Shown: positions 42,113 through 50,708, counted from the stretch's first letter. The stretch is 64,000 nt of DNA from Phenylobacterium sp. (GCF_030697925.1 NZ_JAUYOJ010000080.1:97885-161884), one strand, 5' to 3'. Numbers and translations: made by a program. Notes: generated by a model not told the origin, from the letters alone.

Positions 42113-42237
42113 GTCGTCCGAAGCCCCCGAATCCGCGAGGCCTGACCATGCCTCGATCCGCTCACGGACCAAAGTGTCCGCGTGTATTTTGTCCGGGTAT
42201 AATTGACGGGCGGCGCGAAAAGCGTCATCCTCGGCGC

Positions 42238-42582
42238 ATGGAAAAGACCCGCCGCCGCGACCTCGTCCGCGACTACAAGGAAATCAGGAGCCGCCCAGGC
42301 GTCTATAGCCTCACCTGCGAGGCGACCGGGGAGACCTGGGTCGGGAGCTCGCGCGCCATCGGCACCCAGGTGAACAACATCATGTTCTCCCTGCGCCACG
42401 GCTCGCATCGCAACCGCGCCCTGCAGCACGCCTGGACCACCCATGGCGAGGCCGGGGTGGTCTACGCCATCGTCGAGGCCCTGGACGACGAGGAGATGAC
42501 CGGCATCGGCCGCGAGACCTGGCTGAAGGAGCGCCTGCGCCACTGGATGCAGATCCTTCAGGCCAAGCCGGCCATCGCCTGA
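42238..42582 (+). CDS. GIY-YIG nuclease-domain protein
   Basis: 114 residues, almost only the GIY-YIG fold. The two signature tripeptides appear as GVY (GVYSLTCEATG) and WVG (GETWVGSSRAIG), with an Arg-rich helix containing RHGSHRNRALQHAW and a Glu in the C-terminal helix. Free-standing proteins of this kind are found in alphaproteobacteria; activity on DNA is presumed but not known. ATG 42238 fits the fold; an in-frame upstream GTG-type start (42148) is unlikely. Its stop lies 37 bases before the start of a 22-codon ORF. Confidence 0.8.
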   Translation: MEKTRRRDLVRDYKEIRSRPGVYSLTCEATGETWVGSSRAIGTQVNNIMFSLRHGSHRNRALQHAWTTHGEAGVVYAIVEALDDEEMTGIGRETWLKERLRHWMQILQAKPAIA

Positions 42583-42619
42583 TCTGGCGTCGAGGCCCGA
42601 GCTGGGCTATGGAGACCGC

Positions 42620-42688
42620 ATGCGCAGCGCCGCCATCCTCTCGAATTCCTGCGGTCCCTACGGGGCCGTGCGTCTTCGCGTGGGCTGA
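42620..42688 (+). CDS. Putative 22-residue leader peptide upstream of the GNAT gene
   Basis: ATG 42620 has a perfect GGAG five bases upstream, and the frame ends with TGA at 42686. The peptide contains SCGPYG and, near its end, RLR (codons 18-20), a form of the Arg-x-Arg stalling motif known from macrolide-responsive leader peptides. A gacccc/ggggtc pairing lies between it and the acetyltransferase gene that starts 92 bases after its stop. Coding status and any regulatory role are inference; chance occurrence is possible for an ORF this short. Confidence 0.4.
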   Translation: MRSAAILSNSCGPYGAVRLRVG

Positions 42689-42780
42689 CCGCCTGCTTTG
42701 AAAAGACCCACGACCCCTGCCAATCCGGCCGGGGTCTAGGAGACGAGCCCGTCCGCTGGCGTGACCCACGGAGAGCTCAG

Positions 42781-43341
42781 ATGACCACCGACTTCCCCAT
42801 ACGAACCAAACGGCTGCTGCTGCGCGACGTTCGCGCGGACGATTTCGACGCCATCCATGACTACGCCACCGACGAGGCGGTGGCGCGGTTCATGGACTGG
42901 GGTCCGAACACCATCGACCAGACTCGCGAGGCCCTGGACCGCTGGCTGGTCGCGCAGGCCGAGGCCGTGCGCCTGGTCCTGAACTTCGCGGTCGTGGTGG
43001 CCGATGAGGATCGGTTGATCGGTTCGATTCGAATGGCCTACCAAGGTCAGCAGAACGCCGATATCGGCTACAGCCTGCACAGCGCCTACTGGCGGCAGGG
43101 CTACGGCGCGGAGGCCGCCGGGGCGATGCTGGAACTGGGCTTCGAGCGGTTCGGCCTGCATCGGATCTGGGCGACCTGCGATGTGGCCAACGCCGGCTCG
43201 TACGGCGTGATGGAGAAGATCGGCATGCGGCGCGAGGGGACGTTCCTGCAGGACGTTCAGGTCAAGGGCCGCTGGCGGGACACCCACCTCTACGCCGTGC
43301 TGGCGCAGGAGTGGGCGGCCCGCCGCGTTGAACCCGCCTAG
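42781..43341 (+). CDS. GNAT N-acetyltransferase, RimJ/RimL type
   Basis: 186 residues. IRTKRLLLRDVRADDFDAIHDYATD at the start is the typical RimJ/RimL N-terminus; the acetyl-CoA loop is YWRQGYGAEAAGAML (about 102-116), and FGLHRIWATCDVANAGSYGVMEKIGMRREG is the usual C-terminal core. Likely acetylates a protein N-terminus or a small amine; the substrate is not predictable. ATG 42781 has GGAGAG seven bases upstream. A short upstream ORF may regulate it. The next gene is convergent with the stops touching. Confidence 0.88.
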   Translation: MTTDFPIRTKRLLLRDVRADDFDAIHDYATDEAVARFMDWGPNTIDQTREALDRWLVAQAEAVRLVLNFAVVVADEDRLIGSIRMAYQGQQNADIGYSLHSAYWRQGYGAEAAGAMLELGFERFGLHRIWATCDVANAGSYGVMEKIGMRREGTFLQDVQVKGRWRDTHLYAVLAQEWAARRVEPA

Positions 43342-43791
43342 TTAGCGGGGCGGTTCGGTCGTGGCCGCGGCGTCGGCGGCGGCGTCGCCGGCGCTGACAG
43401 CGGCGTTCTCGGCAGACTGGGCCGAGCGTTCGGCCGCGGCGCTGGCGTTTTCAGCCGCCGAGCGGGCCGCGGTGGCCACGTCGGCGGCGGCGTCGCGCGA
43501 GGCCGCGGCCGCGTCGGCCGCGGCGCCTTGGGCGGTCGCGGTGGCGCTGTCGAGCGTGGCTTCGGCGCGTCCGCTCTCGCGGGCGGCCATCAGGTCACCT
43601 TCGTCGGTGGTCGAGGTGTTGAAGACGAAGAACAGGCCTATCACCGCGACGATGGCCACCAGGGCGGCGATCCACCAGCCGGCGTTATTGCCCTTACTGG
43701 TTTCACCAACGGTGCGAACTTCCTCGCGTCGGACCGTCGCCGGTCCTTCGGTCACGGTCTTCTCGACATACGGTTCGTTGGGATCTGCCAT
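43342..43791 (-). CDS. Single-pass membrane protein with alanine-rich helical tail
   Basis: 149 residues: an acidic/basic N-terminal cytoplasmic region (about 1-35), a membrane helix (WWIAALVAIVAVIGLFFVF, about 38-56), and an outer part that is almost entirely Ala, Ser, Asp, Glu and Arg in repeated AADAAAASRDAAAD-like units. This is expected to form a long single helix or coiled coil in the periplasm, ending in TTEPPR. ATG 43791 follows AGGAGG at eight bases, which excludes the longer frame. Function unknown. Confidence 0.7.
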   Translation of the reverse strand: MADPNEPYVEKTVTEGPATVRREEVRTVGETSKGNNAGWWIAALVAIVAVIGLFFVFNTSTTDEGDLMAARESGRAEATLDSATATAQGAAADAAAASRDAAADVATAARSAAENASAAAERSAQSAENAAVSAGDAAADAAATTEPPR

Positions 43792-43877
43792 CTGCTTTCC
43801 TCCTAGGACGCGGGGCGGCGAAGCCACGCTTGTCGGTCGGAGGAACGTGACCGCGGGCGAGGGGTTCCGACCCGCCT

Positions 43878-44744
43878 TTAGGCCCGGCGCAGCACCAGGG
43901 TGGCCCAGGCGTCGCGGTGGATGCGCCGATGCAGGCGGAACCCGCGCGAGCGGTAGGCCGCGAACACCCGGCGCTCCTGGGTGCGCAGCAGGCCCGAGAG
44001 GATCGCGGTCCCACCGGGCTTCAGCGCGCCCTTGATATCCTGCGACAGGGCCACGAGGGGCGCGGCAAGGATGTTGGCGAACACCAGGTCGTAGGGCGCG
44101 GCCTCGCGCACCAGCCGGTGGCCCAGGCCCGAGGCGTGGACGAAGCGGGCGTCGGCCTGGTTCAGCTTGGCGTTCTCGCGGGAGATCCGCACCGAGGGGG
44201 CGTCGATGTCGGTTCCGACCGCCTTGCGGCTGCCGGTGCGCGCCGCGGCGATGGCCAGAACCCCGGTGCCGGCGCCGACGTCCAGCACTCGCTCGAAGCG
44301 CCGCGCCTTGATGAGCTGGTCATAGGCGAACAGGCAGCCGACGGTGGTGCCATGGTGGCCGGTGCCAAAGGCGGCCCCGGCCTCGATCCGCAGATTGACG
44401 GCATTGACCGGCGCCCGGCCGGTGTCGTGAGCGCCGAACACGAAGAACCGGCCGGCGCGGACCGGCGGCAGTCCCGACAGGGCCATGGCCAGCCAGTCGG
44501 CGTCGGCCAGCTTCTCGACCAGGGTCTTGAGCTTGGGGAACCTGGCCAGGGCGGCGACCAGGCCATCGGCCTCCTCGGTCGAGGTGGGGAAGGCGTCGAT
44601 CCGCCAGACGTCGTGGTCCTCGTCCTCTTCCAGGATGGAATAGGTGACGCCTTCCAGCATCAGGTCGACATCGATCGCCTCGGCGGCGGCTTCGGCGATG
44701 GCGCGGGGGCCGCGGGCGATGATCTGGACGGCGTCTTCGGTCAT
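43878..44744 (-). CDS. prmA: Ribosomal protein L11 methyltransferase PrmA
   Basis: Trimethylates lysines and the N-terminus of ribosomal protein L11. 288 residues: an N-terminal substrate-recognition domain, then the SAM domain with [47 protein letters not shown] and [14 protein letters not shown], which are the PrmA signatures (N-I-L motif included). ATG 44744; the downstream gene on this strand is the Ala-rich membrane protein, 86 bases away. Confidence 0.93.
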   Translation of the reverse strand: MTEDAVQIIARGPRAIAEAAAEAIDVDLMLEGVTYSILEEDEDHDVWRIDAFPTSTEEADGLVAALARFPKLKTLVEKLADADWLAMALSGLPPVRAGRFFVFGAHDTGRAPVNAVNLRIEAGAAFGTGHHGTTVGCLFAYDQLIKARRFERVLDVGAGTGVLAIAAARTGSRKAVGTDIDAPSVRISRENAKLNQADARFVHASGLGHRLVREAAPYDLVFANILAAPLVALSQDIKGALKPGGTAILSGLLRTQERRVFAAYRSRGFRLHRRIHRDAWATLVLRRA

Positions 44745-44786
44745 CCGCGCCCTTTAGAGCGCCAGGGCTCGAAAGGCGAGGGGGCT

Positions 44787-45266
44787 TCAGGCCGGCGGCC
44801 GCTCGGGGGCTTCCGGAGGCTCAGGGGGTTCGGGCGGCTGCTGCGGCTCCGGCGCGTCGGGCGCGACGGCGTAGATATCCCCGCCGATCGACGGATAGCG
44901 CCGTGGCGGCGGGGCGTAGTCGGGGGCCGGCGCCCGGTCGGGGACCGAGATGAAGCGCTGCGGGACGTAGGGCGGCGGTTCGTAGGCCTCGACCTCGGCG
45001 GCCGGAGCCTCCTCGGGGAGGTCGGGCTGCAGCCAATCGGTGCCGATCACATAGTCCGGTATGCCGTATTTGTAGTTGGCGAAGGCCGAGCCGCTGGTCG
45101 CCTGGATCCGTTGGCCGGAGACCGGGGCCACGGTCTGCGGCCCCTCGGGGCCGATCAGCTCGCGCGCGGCGGGCTTGATCGCCAGGCCGGCGCCGATCCC
45201 GGCGAGCGCGAACGCGACCACGCCGATCGCGGCCGCCAGCTCCGAACGGGTGATCGAGAGGATCAT
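44787..45266 (-). CDS. Proline-rich membrane-anchored protein, unknown function
   Basis: 159 residues: a hydrophobic helix near the N-terminus (SELAAAIGVVAFALAGIGAGLAI), then a periplasmic segment with FANYKYGIPDYVIGTDWLQP, and a Pro/Glu/Ala-rich C-terminal half containing YEPPPYVPQRF and repeated PPEPPE units. ATG 45266 is preferred to TTG 45278. No domain is recognised. It lies upstream of prmA on the same strand (42 bases), so the two may be co-transcribed. Confidence 0.65.
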   Translation of the reverse strand: MILSITRSELAAAIGVVAFALAGIGAGLAIKPAARELIGPEGPQTVAPVSGQRIQATSGSAFANYKYGIPDYVIGTDWLQPDLPEEAPAAEVEAYEPPPYVPQRFISVPDRAPAPDYAPPPRRYPSIGGDIYAVAPDAPEPQQPPEPPEPPEAPERPPA

Positions 45267-45359
45267 GTCATCTAGCAAGCGCCCAATCGCGGCCTTGGTT
45301 CAAGCCGCTTCGCCTCACAGGCTCGCGAGGCGAGGCTGGTTGGGTGTAGAGGAGGCGTC

Positions 45360-45749
45360 ATGAGCAAGTACCTTCCCCTGTCCGAACGCCTGGCGCGCGA
45401 AACCGCCGACCAGTGGCGCCCGACCCTGGCCGAGATCGAGGCGGTGCTGGGCTTTCCCTTGCCCAAGGCGGCCCAGCAGGCCGCCTGGTGGGGCGGGGCC
45501 AGCGACAAGCCGCACCACCGCGCCTGGCTCGATCAAGGCTGGCGGGCCGGAGACTTGGATCGCGCCGACGGCACGGTGACCTTCCACCGCGACCCTACCG
45601 CGGGCCTGCCACCGCCGCCCGTGGACGCGCCTCCCGTCGTCGAGGCCCATCGCGGCGTCGGCGGCATGGCTCTGATCGGGGCTGGGGTGGCGGTCATCGC
45701 CGGGATCGGCCTGCTCGCCGCCCGGCTGATGAAGGGCCGGAAGACCTAG
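45360..45749 (+). CDS. DUF7662-like domain protein with C-terminal membrane helix
   Basis: 129 residues. The first 80 carry the pattern YLPLSERLAR, FPLPKAA, AAWWGGASDKPHHRAWLDQGW and VTFHRD, which resembles the domain I know as DUF7662 (LPxSA followed by a WW pair, then aWLdaGw and VtFxR), of unknown function. After a Pro-rich linker (about 82-97) comes a membrane helix (MALIGAGVAVIAGIGLLAARL) with a basic end. The stop overlaps the convergent hydrolase stop at a shared CTAG. The family name is from memory; the sequence pattern itself is clear. Confidence 0.7.
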   Translation: MSKYLPLSERLARETADQWRPTLAEIEAVLGFPLPKAAQQAAWWGGASDKPHHRAWLDQGWRAGDLDRADGTVTFHRDPTAGLPPPPVDAPPVVEAHRGVGGMALIGAGVAVIAGIGLLAARLMKGRKT

Positions 45750-46648
45750 GCGGCGGCCCGGGCCCGCGCCGTGGCCCGCTCGATCAGGTCGCAGAGGGTC
45801 CCGATCAGCGGCTTGGGCAGGTTGTGGCCCATGTTCGGCAAGATGTGCAGCTCCGAGCCCGGAATGGTCGCGTGGGTGTCCTCGCCGCCGGTGGGCGGCA
45901 CCAGGGGATCGTCGGCGCCGTGGACCACCACGGTGGGGGCGGTGATCGTGGCGAGCGCCGCCCGGCGGTCGCCGCTGGCCACCACGGCGGCCATCTGCCG
46001 GGCGAACCCCACCGGATGGAACGAGCGCTCGAAGTCGGACTTCATGCTGGCGCGCAGTTCGGCCTCGTCGGCCTGGTAGTTGGGCCCGTTCATGATCCGG
46101 GCTCCGGCGATCCCGTAGTCGAGGAAACCTTCCAGATCCTCCAGCGGGCTTGGTCCCCGCTGGGTCAGCCGCTCCATGGCCTCGGGCTTGGCCGGGGGCA
46201 GGGACGGGTTGCCGGTCGTCGACATGATCGAGGTCAGGGACAGCACCCGGCTCGGATGCTCGGCGGCGATCATCTGGGCGATCATCCCGCCCATGGAGGC
46301 GCCGACGATGTGGGCGCGCTCGAAGCCGAGCGCGTCCATCAGCCCGACCCCGTCGGCGGCCATGTCGGAGAGGATGTAGGCGACCGGCGGCTTCTGGCCC
46401 GACATCAAGGCCTTGTAGACCTCCTGCATGTCCGGGGCGCCGGCTTCATCGAGCTTGTGCGACAGGCCCACGTCGCGGTTGTCGTACTGGACCACCCGGT
46501 AACCCCGCGCCGCCAGCTCGGCCACCAAGGCTGGCGGCCAGCGGGTCATCTGGGCGCCCAGGCCCATGATCAGCAGCAGCGGCTCGCCGGTCTCGGGACC
46601 GTGGAGCTCATAGTGCAGCGGAATGCCGTTGGCGGTGATCTGGGGCAT
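45746..46648 (-). CDS. Alpha/beta hydrolase
   Basis: 300 residues. The oxyanion region is LLLIMGLGAQMTRWP, the nucleophile elbow GASMGGMIAQ (Ser near 116), an Asp in VVVHGADDPLVPP, and the catalytic His in LPNMGHNLP: a full triad. Members of this group include esterases and aclacinomycin-methylesterase-like enzymes; substrate unknown. ATG 46648 (the preceding TTG is also in frame). It lies 75 bases downstream of uvrD on the same strand. Confidence 0.88.
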   Translation of the reverse strand: MPQITANGIPLHYELHGPETGEPLLLIMGLGAQMTRWPPALVAELAARGYRVVQYDNRDVGLSHKLDEAGAPDMQEVYKALMSGQKPPVAYILSDMAADGVGLMDALGFERAHIVGASMGGMIAQMIAAEHPSRVLSLTSIMSTTGNPSLPPAKPEAMERLTQRGPSPLEDLEGFLDYGIAGARIMNGPNYQADEAELRASMKSDFERSFHPVGFARQMAAVVASGDRRAALATITAPTVVVHGADDPLVPPTGGEDTHATIPGSELHILPNMGHNLPKPLIGTLCDLIERATARARAAA

Positions 46649-46723
46649 CAATTTCCCTCGGGTGGCTGGCGCAATGAGGCTTCACCTTGGAGGCCTTCCG
46701 CGCTCGGCGCACGAAGAAAATCG

Positions 46724-49060
46724 TCAGCCCTTCTCCACGAACGAGTCGATCACCTTCTTCTCACCCGCCTTGTCAAAGGCGACGGTGAGCTTGTTGCCGT
46801 CGACGCTCTTCACAGCGCCGTAGCCGAACTTCAGGTGGAAGACCCGGTCGCCGCGCTTGTAGACGCTGGCGGCCGAGGCGTCGGAGACGGCGATCAGCCG
46901 GCCCTCGCCCTCGATCACCGCGCCGCGGCCCGGATGGCTGCCGTGGTAGTTGCGCTCCTGGGCGCGCTTCCAGCCGGGGGAGGTGTAGCCAGCCCCGAAG
47001 CCGGGGGTCTCGTCCCAGCGGCTGCCGTGCTGCTGCATGCCCGGACCGCCGCCGTAATAGCCGGTCTCCGACGTCGCCTCGACATTGGCCAGGGGCAGTT
47101 CGTCGACGAAGCGGCTGGGGAGCTGGCTGGTCCAGCGGCCATAGACCTGGCGGTTGGCTGCGAAGGAGATGCGAGCCTCTTCGCGGGCGCGGGTGATGCC
47201 CACATAGGCCAGGCGGCGTTCCTCCTCGAGGCCCTTCTCGCCCTTCTCGTCCATGCTGCGTTGGGAGGGGAAGACGCCTTCTTCCCAGCCGGGCAGGAAG
47301 ACCAGGGGGAATTCCAGGCCCTTGGCGGAGTGCAGGGTCATGATCTGCACCGAGTCCGCCTGCGGCCCACGATCCAGCTCCATCACCAGGGAGACGTGTT
47401 CCAGATAGGCCTCGAGGGTCTCGTGGGCGCCCATGGCCTGGACCAGTTCCTTCAGGTTCTCCAACCGGCCCTGGGCGGTGGGCGTCTTGTCCAGCCGCAG
47501 CGCGTCGGTATAGCCGCTCTCCTCCAGCACCTGCTCGGTCAGGCGCGGGTGGGGCGTCTCGCCGGCCAGCATCCGCCAGCGATCCATATCGCGCAGGAAG
47601 TTCGACAGGGCTGTGCGGGTGCGGGCGGCCAGTTCGTCGGTGCGGACCACCTGGCGGGCGGCCTCCATCACGGGAATGCCGGCGACCCGGGCCATCTGCA
47701 GCAGCTTCTGGACCGTGGTTCCGCCGATGCCGCGCTTGGGGACATTGACGATCCGTTCGAAGGCCAGGTCGTCGTCGGGCGACTGGATCAGCCTGAGGTA
47801 GGCGTGGACGTCGCGGATCTCGGCGCGCTCGAAGAACCGCGGGCCGCCGATCACCACATAGGGGATCTGGAGCAGGATGAACCGGTCCTCGAAGGCGCGC
47901 ATCTGGAAGGAAGCGCGAACGAGGATGGCCATGTCGCGGAACTTGCGGGGCTCCTTCTCCGTGCCGCCCTTCCTGGCGCGCTCGATCTCCTCGGCGATCA
48001 GCCGGCTCTCGGCCTCGCCGTCCCAGACCCCGCGCACCACGACCTTCTCGCCGTCGTTGGCCTGGGTCCACAGGGTCTTGCCCAGGCGGCCCTTGTTGGT
48101 GCTGATCAGGCCCGAGGCTGCGGCCAGGATGTGGCTGGTGGAGCGGTAGTTGCGCTCCAGACGGATCACCGTGGCGCCCGGGAAGTCGCGCTCGAAGCGC
48201 AGGATGTTGTCCACCTCGGCCCCGCGCCAGCCATAGATCGACTGGTCGTCGTCGCCCACGCAGCAGACGTTCTGGCGCTTCTGGGCCAGCAGCCGCAGCC
48301 ACAGGTACTGGGCGACATTGGTGTCCTGATACTCGTCGACCAGGATGTATTTGAAGCGGTCGTGGAACTCGGCCAGCACGTCGGCGTGGTTCATGAAGAT
48401 GGTCAGGTTGTGCAGCAGCAGGTCGCCGAAGTCGCAGGCGTTCAGCACCCGCAGCCGGTCCTGGTAGAGCTGGTAGAGCCTCTGGCCCTTGTTGGGGCCG
48501 AACTCCGCGCCCTCGCCGGGCGGGAGGCGCTCGGGAGTCCAGCCGCGGTTCTTCCAGTGATCGATCATCCCGGCGAGCGTCTTGGGCGTCCAGCGCTTGG
48601 GGTCGATGTTCTCGGCCTCCAGCACCTGCTTGATCAGCCGCTCCTGATCGTCGTTGTCGATGATCGTGTAGTTCGACTTCAGCCCGACCAGGTCGGCGTG
48701 TCGCCGCAGGATCTGGGCGGCCACGGAGTGGAAGGTGCCCAGCCAGCGCAGGCCCTCGGCCTGAGGGCCGATGATGTGGGTGATCCGCTCGCGCATCTCG
48801 CGCGCGGCCTTGTTGGTGAAGGTGACGGCCAGCAGCTCCCAGGGCCTGGCCTTGCCGGTGGCCAGGATGTGGGCGAGCCGCGTGGTGAGCACCCGGGTTT
48901 TGCCGGTGCCGGCTCCGGCCAGCACCAGGACCGGCCCGTCGGTGGCCTCCACCGCCGCGCGCTGTTCGGGATTAAGGCCCTCGAGATAGTCGGGGCCGCT
49001 GACCCGGGCCAGGTCGCTGACGCGTTGCGCGGGCAGGGGAGCTGATTCAAAGGACGACAT
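46724..49060 (-). CDS. uvrD: DNA helicase UvrD/PcrA (superfamily 1)
   Basis: 3'-5' DNA helicase for mismatch and excision repair and for removal of RecA. 778 residues with the SF1 motifs in order: LNPEQRAAVEA (Q-like), Walker A GAGTGKT at 49-55, FHSVAAQILRRH, Walker B DEYQDTN, CVGDDDQSIYGWRGA, LERNYRST, MTLHSAKGLEFPLVFL and RRLAYVGITRARE. The C-terminus has a Tudor-like segment (YKRGDRVFHLKFGYGAVKSVDG) that binds RNA polymerase in PcrA. An open frame of over 1,000 codons on the other strand is antisense to it and has no protein-like sequence. Confidence 0.96.
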   Translation of the reverse strand: MSSFESAPLPAQRVSDLARVSGPDYLEGLNPEQRAAVEATDGPVLVLAGAGTGKTRVLTTRLAHILATGKARPWELLAVTFTNKAAREMRERITHIIGPQAEGLRWLGTFHSVAAQILRRHADLVGLKSNYTIIDNDDQERLIKQVLEAENIDPKRWTPKTLAGMIDHWKNRGWTPERLPPGEGAEFGPNKGQRLYQLYQDRLRVLNACDFGDLLLHNLTIFMNHADVLAEFHDRFKYILVDEYQDTNVAQYLWLRLLAQKRQNVCCVGDDDQSIYGWRGAEVDNILRFERDFPGATVIRLERNYRSTSHILAAASGLISTNKGRLGKTLWTQANDGEKVVVRGVWDGEAESRLIAEEIERARKGGTEKEPRKFRDMAILVRASFQMRAFEDRFILLQIPYVVIGGPRFFERAEIRDVHAYLRLIQSPDDDLAFERIVNVPKRGIGGTTVQKLLQMARVAGIPVMEAARQVVRTDELAARTRTALSNFLRDMDRWRMLAGETPHPRLTEQVLEESGYTDALRLDKTPTAQGRLENLKELVQAMGAHETLEAYLEHVSLVMELDRGPQADSVQIMTLHSAKGLEFPLVFLPGWEEGVFPSQRSMDEKGEKGLEEERRLAYVGITRAREEARISFAANRQVYGRWTSQLPSRFVDELPLANVEATSETGYYGGGPGMQQHGSRWDETPGFGAGYTSPGWKRAQERNYHGSHPGRGAVIEGEGRLIAVSDASAASVYKRGDRVFHLKFGYGAVKSVDGNKLTVAFDKAGEKKVIDSFVEKG

Positions 49061-49162
49061 CGGAACATATGTAGCACAGACGCCGGCCGGCTTAAGTCCC
49101 GGAACCCCTCCGAATGCGGTTCGTTTCTCTCGCAGCTTTGCTGTGACACCCAGGAGGAAGAC

Positions 49163-49381
49163 ATGGCTGCCGAATCCAAGTCTTCGCCCCCCTGGCTCGC
49201 CTTCCTGGTCGGCGGGCTGGTCGTGGCGGTCGTCGTCATCGCCTTCGTCGTCTATTCGGGTGGCGGCCTGTCGAAGCCCCAGATCCCCAGCAGCGTCGAG
49301 GTGGATGTGAATCTGCCCAAGGCGCCGCCGATCCCCGACGCGCCCAAACTACCCGACGCGCCCATTCCAACGCCCAAATAG
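49163..49381 (+). CDS. Tiny membrane protein with Pro-rich tail (first of a pair)
   Basis: 72 residues: a short N-terminus, one membrane helix (WLAFLVGGLVVAVVVIAFVVY) and a tail rich in Pro, Asp, Ala and Lys with a PDAPKLPDAPIP repeat. ATG 49163 follows CAGGAGGAAGAC, a strong ribosome-binding site. It sits 102 bases from the divergent uvrD start and three bases before a second gene with the same layout. Function unknown. Confidence 0.7.
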   Translation: MAAESKSSPPWLAFLVGGLVVAVVVIAFVVYSGGGLSKPQIPSSVEVDVNLPKAPPIPDAPKLPDAPIPTPK

Positions 49382-49384
49382 CCG

Positions 49385-49588
49385 ATGGACGACGAGGGGC
49401 CCCGCGAATCCAAGCCGATCCCGTTGATCATCTGGGTGGTGCTGGGCTTCCTGGTCGTGCTCGGCTTCATGGTGGCGCTGCGCGCCGTCAATCCTCCGGG
49501 AGCAGGGATGGGACCGCCGACCCCCGACGTGATCGTGCCCACGGCGCCCAAGCCTGCGCCTCTCCCCGACGTGAAGCCGGCGATCTAG
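49385..49588 (+). CDS. Tiny membrane protein with Pro-rich tail (second of a pair)
   Basis: 67 residues with the same architecture as the gene before it: a charged N-terminus (MDDEGPRESKP), one membrane helix (IPLIIWVVLGFLVVLGFMVAL) and a Pro-rich tail (PTAPKPAPLPDVKPAI). It starts three bases after the first gene stops, with no strong Shine-Dalgarno of its own, which suggests coupled translation. The stop shares a CTAG with the convergent ribbon-helix-helix gene. Confidence 0.65.
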   Translation: MDDEGPRESKPIPLIIWVVLGFLVVLGFMVALRAVNPPGAGMGPPTPDVIVPTAPKPAPLPDVKPAI

Positions 49589-49794
49589 CGTCGCGCGAAG
49601 GCCAGGGCCGCGACCCGGCAGGCCGAGGCGAGGGGCCGTTCGCCGCGGCCTTCATCGATGCGAGCGATCAGGGCCGCCAGGCTTAGGCCGTCGGCTCGCG
49701 CCAGTTCGTCCAGCACCTCCCAGAACTCCGGCTCCAGCGCCAGCGAGGTGGCGTGGCCGGACAGCAGGATGGAACGTTTACGAAGGCGCGGCAT
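49585..49794 (-). CDS. Ribbon-helix-helix domain protein
   Basis: 69 residues matching the short RHH_4-type family: a basic N-terminal strand (MPRLRKRSILLSGHATSLALEP), then WEVLDELARADGLSLAALIARIDEGRGE and a C-terminal RVAALAF helix. Such proteins bind DNA as dimers and are common in alphaproteobacteria, where their targets are mostly unknown. It has no antitoxin-style partner next to it. Confidence 0.8.
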   Translation of the reverse strand: MPRLRKRSILLSGHATSLALEPEFWEVLDELARADGLSLAALIARIDEGRGERPLASACRVAALAFARR

Positions 49795-49922
49795 GATCGC
49801 CCTTGTGGGGCAAGGCGAGGCCTCAACGCAACTGCGGAGCCCGGACGCCGCATTGCCTCTTGCAAAAAGGTGACGCTGGCGTCATCTTTAATCCGAACGC
49901 TGTTTTGTAGAGGCTGCTCCCA

Positions 49923-50705
49923 ATGGCCATGACCGCCGACTCCTTCGACGTCCGCTATCAGCGCCAGGCCGATCCGGCCACGACGCCGATGCCAAGGCCC
50001 AAGCTCCAGTGGGGCGTGGCGCTGAAGGCGTTGCAGCGCCTGCTAAACGACAAGGAAGATACCGGCCAGGTTTTCGAGATCATGCGTGCGCTCACCGGGA
50101 ACTCGAGCGCCAAGGGCTATGAGCGCCTGCTGACCACGCCCCAGGGTGGCCGTCTGGCCTATGAGCGGGTCGAGCTCATCGACAAGCTGATGGACGACGC
50201 CTGGCTGGACGCCTTCGCGCCCGGCACGGTGGGGGCGGCCTATTGCGAGTTCATCCGTAGCGAGCAGCTGTCGGCCGAGGGTTTGGCCGAGATCAGCCGG
50301 GTCAAGAGCAACGACATCGACGTGCGCCATCCCCATGCCTGGTTCGGCCGCCGCACCCGCGACGTCCACGACATCTGGCACATCCTGTCCGGCTATCATC
50401 GCGACGGCCTGGGCGAGGCCTGCCTAGTGGCCTTCTCCTACGCCCAGACCAAGAGCCTGGGCTGGGCCCTGATGGCGGTCGGCGCCACAATCCGCTCGCG
50501 TGGGGGCGACCATCCCTACGGCAAGGCGATTTGGCAGGGCTATCAGCGCGGCAAGGCCAGCGCCTGGCTGCTGGGCGAGGACTATGAGCGCCTGCTGAAC
50601 GAGCCGCTCGAAGCCGCCCGCCGCCGACTGGGGATCACCCCGCCGACGATCTACGAGTCCATTCCGCCGGAAGCTCGCGACGCCGCCGTTCCCGGCCAGA
50701 TGTAG
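49923..50705 (+). CDS. Coq4-family ubiquinone biosynthesis protein
   Basis: 260 residues. The Coq4 motif HDxxH-x11-E is complete: His149, Asp150, His153 and Glu165 (RDVHDIWHILSGYHRDGLGE). Coq4 homologues organise the ubiquinone synthesis complex, and in some alphaproteobacteria carry out C1 decarboxylation-hydroxylation of the quinone ring. ATG 49923 is used; an ATG two codons later is equally possible. The stop is three bases from the convergent DUF4169 gene. Confidence 0.9.
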   Translation: MAMTADSFDVRYQRQADPATTPMPRPKLQWGVALKALQRLLNDKEDTGQVFEIMRALTGNSSAKGYERLLTTPQGGRLAYERVELIDKLMDDAWLDAFAPGTVGAAYCEFIRSEQLSAEGLAEISRVKSNDIDVRHPHAWFGRRTRDVHDIWHILSGYHRDGLGEACLVAFSYAQTKSLGWALMAVGATIRSRGGDHPYGKAIWQGYQRGKASAWLLGEDYERLLNEPLEAARRRLGITPPTIYESIPPEARDAAVPGQM

Positions 50706-50708
50706 GCA

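Noticed and set aside
45413..49045. Plus-strand open frame of over 1,200 codons opposite the hydrolase and uvrD
   Set aside because: Antisense to well-supported genes; its sequence is a Gly/Arg/Asp/His-rich shadow without domains, produced by GC-rich codons.
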